This document shows, in pieces, positions 36,384 through 37,301 of a stretch of DNA of 37,301 nucleotides. The position numbers and the translations under genes are program-made. Origin of the DNA: Lachnospiraceae bacterium A4 (GTDB lineage: Bacteria > Bacillota > Clostridia > Lachnospirales > Lachnospiraceae); assembly GCA_000403215.2 (NCBI GenBank), contig KE159527.1, forward strand, positions 542,405-579,705. Direction: 5' to 3'. Positions within the stretch are counted from its first letter, which is position 1, and every line of letters starts with the position of its first letter. The notes beneath the pieces are model-generated. The model had not been told where the DNA came from and ran no database searches. It saw only the letters and a program-made list of their open reading frames with translations.

Positions 36384-36750
36384 TGCGGACCACCTCCAGG
36401 ACATCAGACAGGAGCTTCATGGAAGAAGATTCCATTACATGAATGCAGATCCCGTTGAGGGACAGCTCCAGTCCGCGTGAAGATATGGCAGGGGTGTTAT
36501 TTTCCTGAAAGGACAAAAATTCTGATGGTACGGGTATAACCTGACGCCCTGCAGTTTCCTCCGGGAACTGTTCAAGACATGCCGCCCTGACACGGCGCAG
36601 CCGGTAGTAATAATTGGCCTTTGTTATACCATTACGGGAACACCATTCGATGACACTCATTCCTTCGGCACGGTTTTGGCAGTCCCTGATTTGTTCTGCC
36701 CATTCCCTGAGGCGGCACTGCTGCGCAGCCAGGCTTGTTTCTGAAACCAT
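36373..36750 (-). CDS. tnpA: IS66 family accessory protein TnpA
   Basis: A 125-residue protein of the IS66 Orf1 family with a predicted helix-turn-helix: MSVIEWCSRNGITKANYYYR with RLRRVRAA after it. This is the Orf1 pattern of recent clostridial IS66 elements. The ATG at 36750 follows AAGGAGG. It is the first gene of the element. A perfect 12-bp hairpin lies in its leader just upstream of the ribosome binding site. Confidence 0.9.
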   Translation of the reverse strand: MVSETSLAAQQCRLREWAEQIRDCQNRAEGMSVIEWCSRNGITKANYYYRLRRVRAACLEQFPEETAGRQVIPVPSEFLSFQENNTPAISSRGLELSLNGICIHVMESSSMKLLSDVLEVVRNAQ

Positions 36751-36772
36751 AGACTATAACCTCCTTATAGCA

Positions 36773-36804
36773 GTCTGAAAAGTTTAGTGCTTAACTTTTC
36801 AGAC
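36773..36804 (-). promoter_or_regulatory. 12-bp perfect hairpin in the tnpA leader
   Basis: GTCTGAAAAGTT (36773-36784) is exactly complementary to 36793-36804 with an 8-base loop. It lies between the IS66 end and the tnpA ribosome binding site, with no U-run. Leader hairpins in other IS elements (IS10, IS50) block translation of transcripts that enter from outside; a similar role is possible. Confidence 0.5.
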
Positions 36805-36852
36805 CATATTTAAAGACTTGGTCTATTGTCTCATATTTGTCAGGTTTGGTCT

Positions 36853-36876
36853 AGGTACATGCTATCCACCGTTTAC
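36853..36876. repeat. IS66 terminal inverted repeat, right
   Basis: Exact complement of 30574-30597 over 24 bases; ends CCGTTTAC. Confidence 0.95.
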
Positions 36877-36928
36877 ATAAGAGTAACCGTTTTTGGAAAA
36901 AATGAAGTATTTAAATTATATAGGACTA

Positions 36929-36975
36929 TAAAAAACACTGTACGCGATACGCATTGAACGTTGTCTGTACAGTGT
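36929..36975 (-). terminator. Terminator after the partial cytidylyltransferase gene
   Basis: ACACTGTAC (36935-36943) pairs perfectly with GTACAGTGT (36967-36975), and TTTTTT follows on the minus strand. It lies 20 bp after the stop at 36996. Confidence 0.8.
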
Positions 36976-36995
36976 AAAAATAGCTGTATAAAATG

Positions 36996-37301
36996 TTATC
37001 CTTTCAGCCACTCATCTCTTTTGGTGACATAGAGCGCCTTAAAAATGTCAATATCCTCCAACGTTGTGATTTTGATATTCTTGTTTGAGCCGCATGAAAA
37101 ATGAAGCTCTTTGCCAAGCGCCATCATCAAGGTATTGGTATATACTGCATTGGTGATTCCCCTTTTTAATGCCTCCTTGTGTGCCCAAAGCACGCTTCCA
37201 TATCGGTATGCCTGCGGGGTCTGCACGCGCATGATGTCATTTCTGTCGATTCCGATATGTCCTGCTTCGCCGTCCTCTGTGCGCATAATGGTCTCCTGAC
37301 A
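36996..37301 (-). CDS. IspD/TarI-family cytidylyltransferase, C-terminal part (runs off the window)
   Basis: The last 101 codons of a gene that enters from the right edge, so the true start is not visible; CQETI precedes the first internal Met. The sequence shows MRVQTPQAYRYGSVLWAHKE, where QTPQA corresponds to the GQAPETF region of the other copy, and ends with the family motif NIKITTLEDIDIFKAL. It is not a close duplicate of the 24654-25418 gene. TarI-type enzymes make CDP-ribitol for teichoic acids and capsules; IspD is the alternative. Two copies this close favour a surface polymer locus. Confidence 0.8.
   Translation of the reverse strand, partial: CQETIMRTEDGEAGHIGIDRNDIMRVQTPQAYRYGSVLWAHKEALKRGITNAVYTNTLMMALGKELHFSCGSNKNIKITTLEDIDIFKALYVTKRDEWLKG

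Larger units (their letters stand above)
30574..36876 (-). mobile_element. IS66-family element, interrupted by a RIT element
   Basis: The ends are perfect 24-bp inverted repeats that begin GTAA as IS66 ends do (30574-30597 and 36853-36876). The genes tnpA, tnpB and tnpC are in the usual order on the minus strand. Without the 3473-bp insert the element would be about 2.83 kb, a normal IS66 size. The flanking 8-mers (30566-30573 GATTAAAA; 36877-36884 ATAAGAGT) do not match, although IS66 elements usually make an 8-bp duplication, so one flank was probably deleted or replaced. Confidence 0.9.

Noticed and set aside
30566-36884. 8-bp target duplication for the IS66 element
   Set aside because: The two flanking 8-mers are different, so no duplication can be claimed.

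Overview
The window looks like a chromosome segment of a clostridial gut-type Firmicute, most likely Lachnospiraceae (inferred from gene content, not from a search). The clues are a YlmC/YmxH-type sporulation protein, an ECF sigma factor with a DUF4179 partner, a PASTA kinase with an extra C-terminal domain, a MurE with the meso-diaminopimelate motif DNPR, and the Gram-positive order priA-def-fmt-rsmB-rlmN-prpC-prkC-rsgA-rpe.

Layout. Bases 1-4753 (minus strand): the 5' end of a transposase-like gene, a YlmC/YmxH protein, a GH3 beta-glucosidase, lgt and ychF. Bases 5125-6808 (minus): a DUF4179 membrane protein and its ECF sigma factor, preceded by an ECF-type promoter (TGAAAC, 17 bp, CGTCTA) that suggests autoregulation. 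Bases 7002-20319 (minus): one tightly packed operon, murE-priA-def-fmt-Zn-peptidase-rsmB-rlmN-prpC-prkC-rsgA-rpe, with a clear sigma-A promoter before murE and a strong terminator after rpe. It couples wall precursor synthesis, replication restart, translation initiation, rRNA modification and Ser/Thr phospho-signalling. Bases 20535-24733: a GH2 beta-galactosidase divergent from an AraC-type regulator, with repeated CATG-containing sites between them. Bases 24654-37301: an accessory region.

Accessory region. An IspD/TarI-type cytidylyltransferase runs convergently into the AraC gene and overlaps it. Next come the isolated 3' part of a tRNA gene, an orphan ABC-type substrate-binding lipoprotein, and a hybrid histidine kinase that has lost its sensor domain. 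A block of nested mobile DNA follows. It contains an IS with a frameshifted DDE transposase (28.75-30.57 kb) and, beside it, an IS66-family element (30574-36876) with perfect 24-bp inverted ends. The IS66 tnpC is split by a third element of about 3.47 kb. A second, partial cytidylyltransferase gene closes the window.

The most interesting object is the element inside tnpC. It carries three overlapping tyrosine recombinase genes, each with a complete R-K-HxxR-H-Y catalytic set, which is the layout of a recombinase-in-trio (RIT) element. It is flanked by an 8-bp duplication (AATGCGAC). Recombination between those copies would restore a 546-codon tnpC exactly in frame. It would also give a circle whose junction is a 78-bp palindrome with 34 of 35 arm pairs matching around an asymmetric 8-bp centre, GAGAACTG. 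The same core sits inside a second, different palindrome at the other end of the element. This suggests an unusual attachment-site structure for a RIT element.
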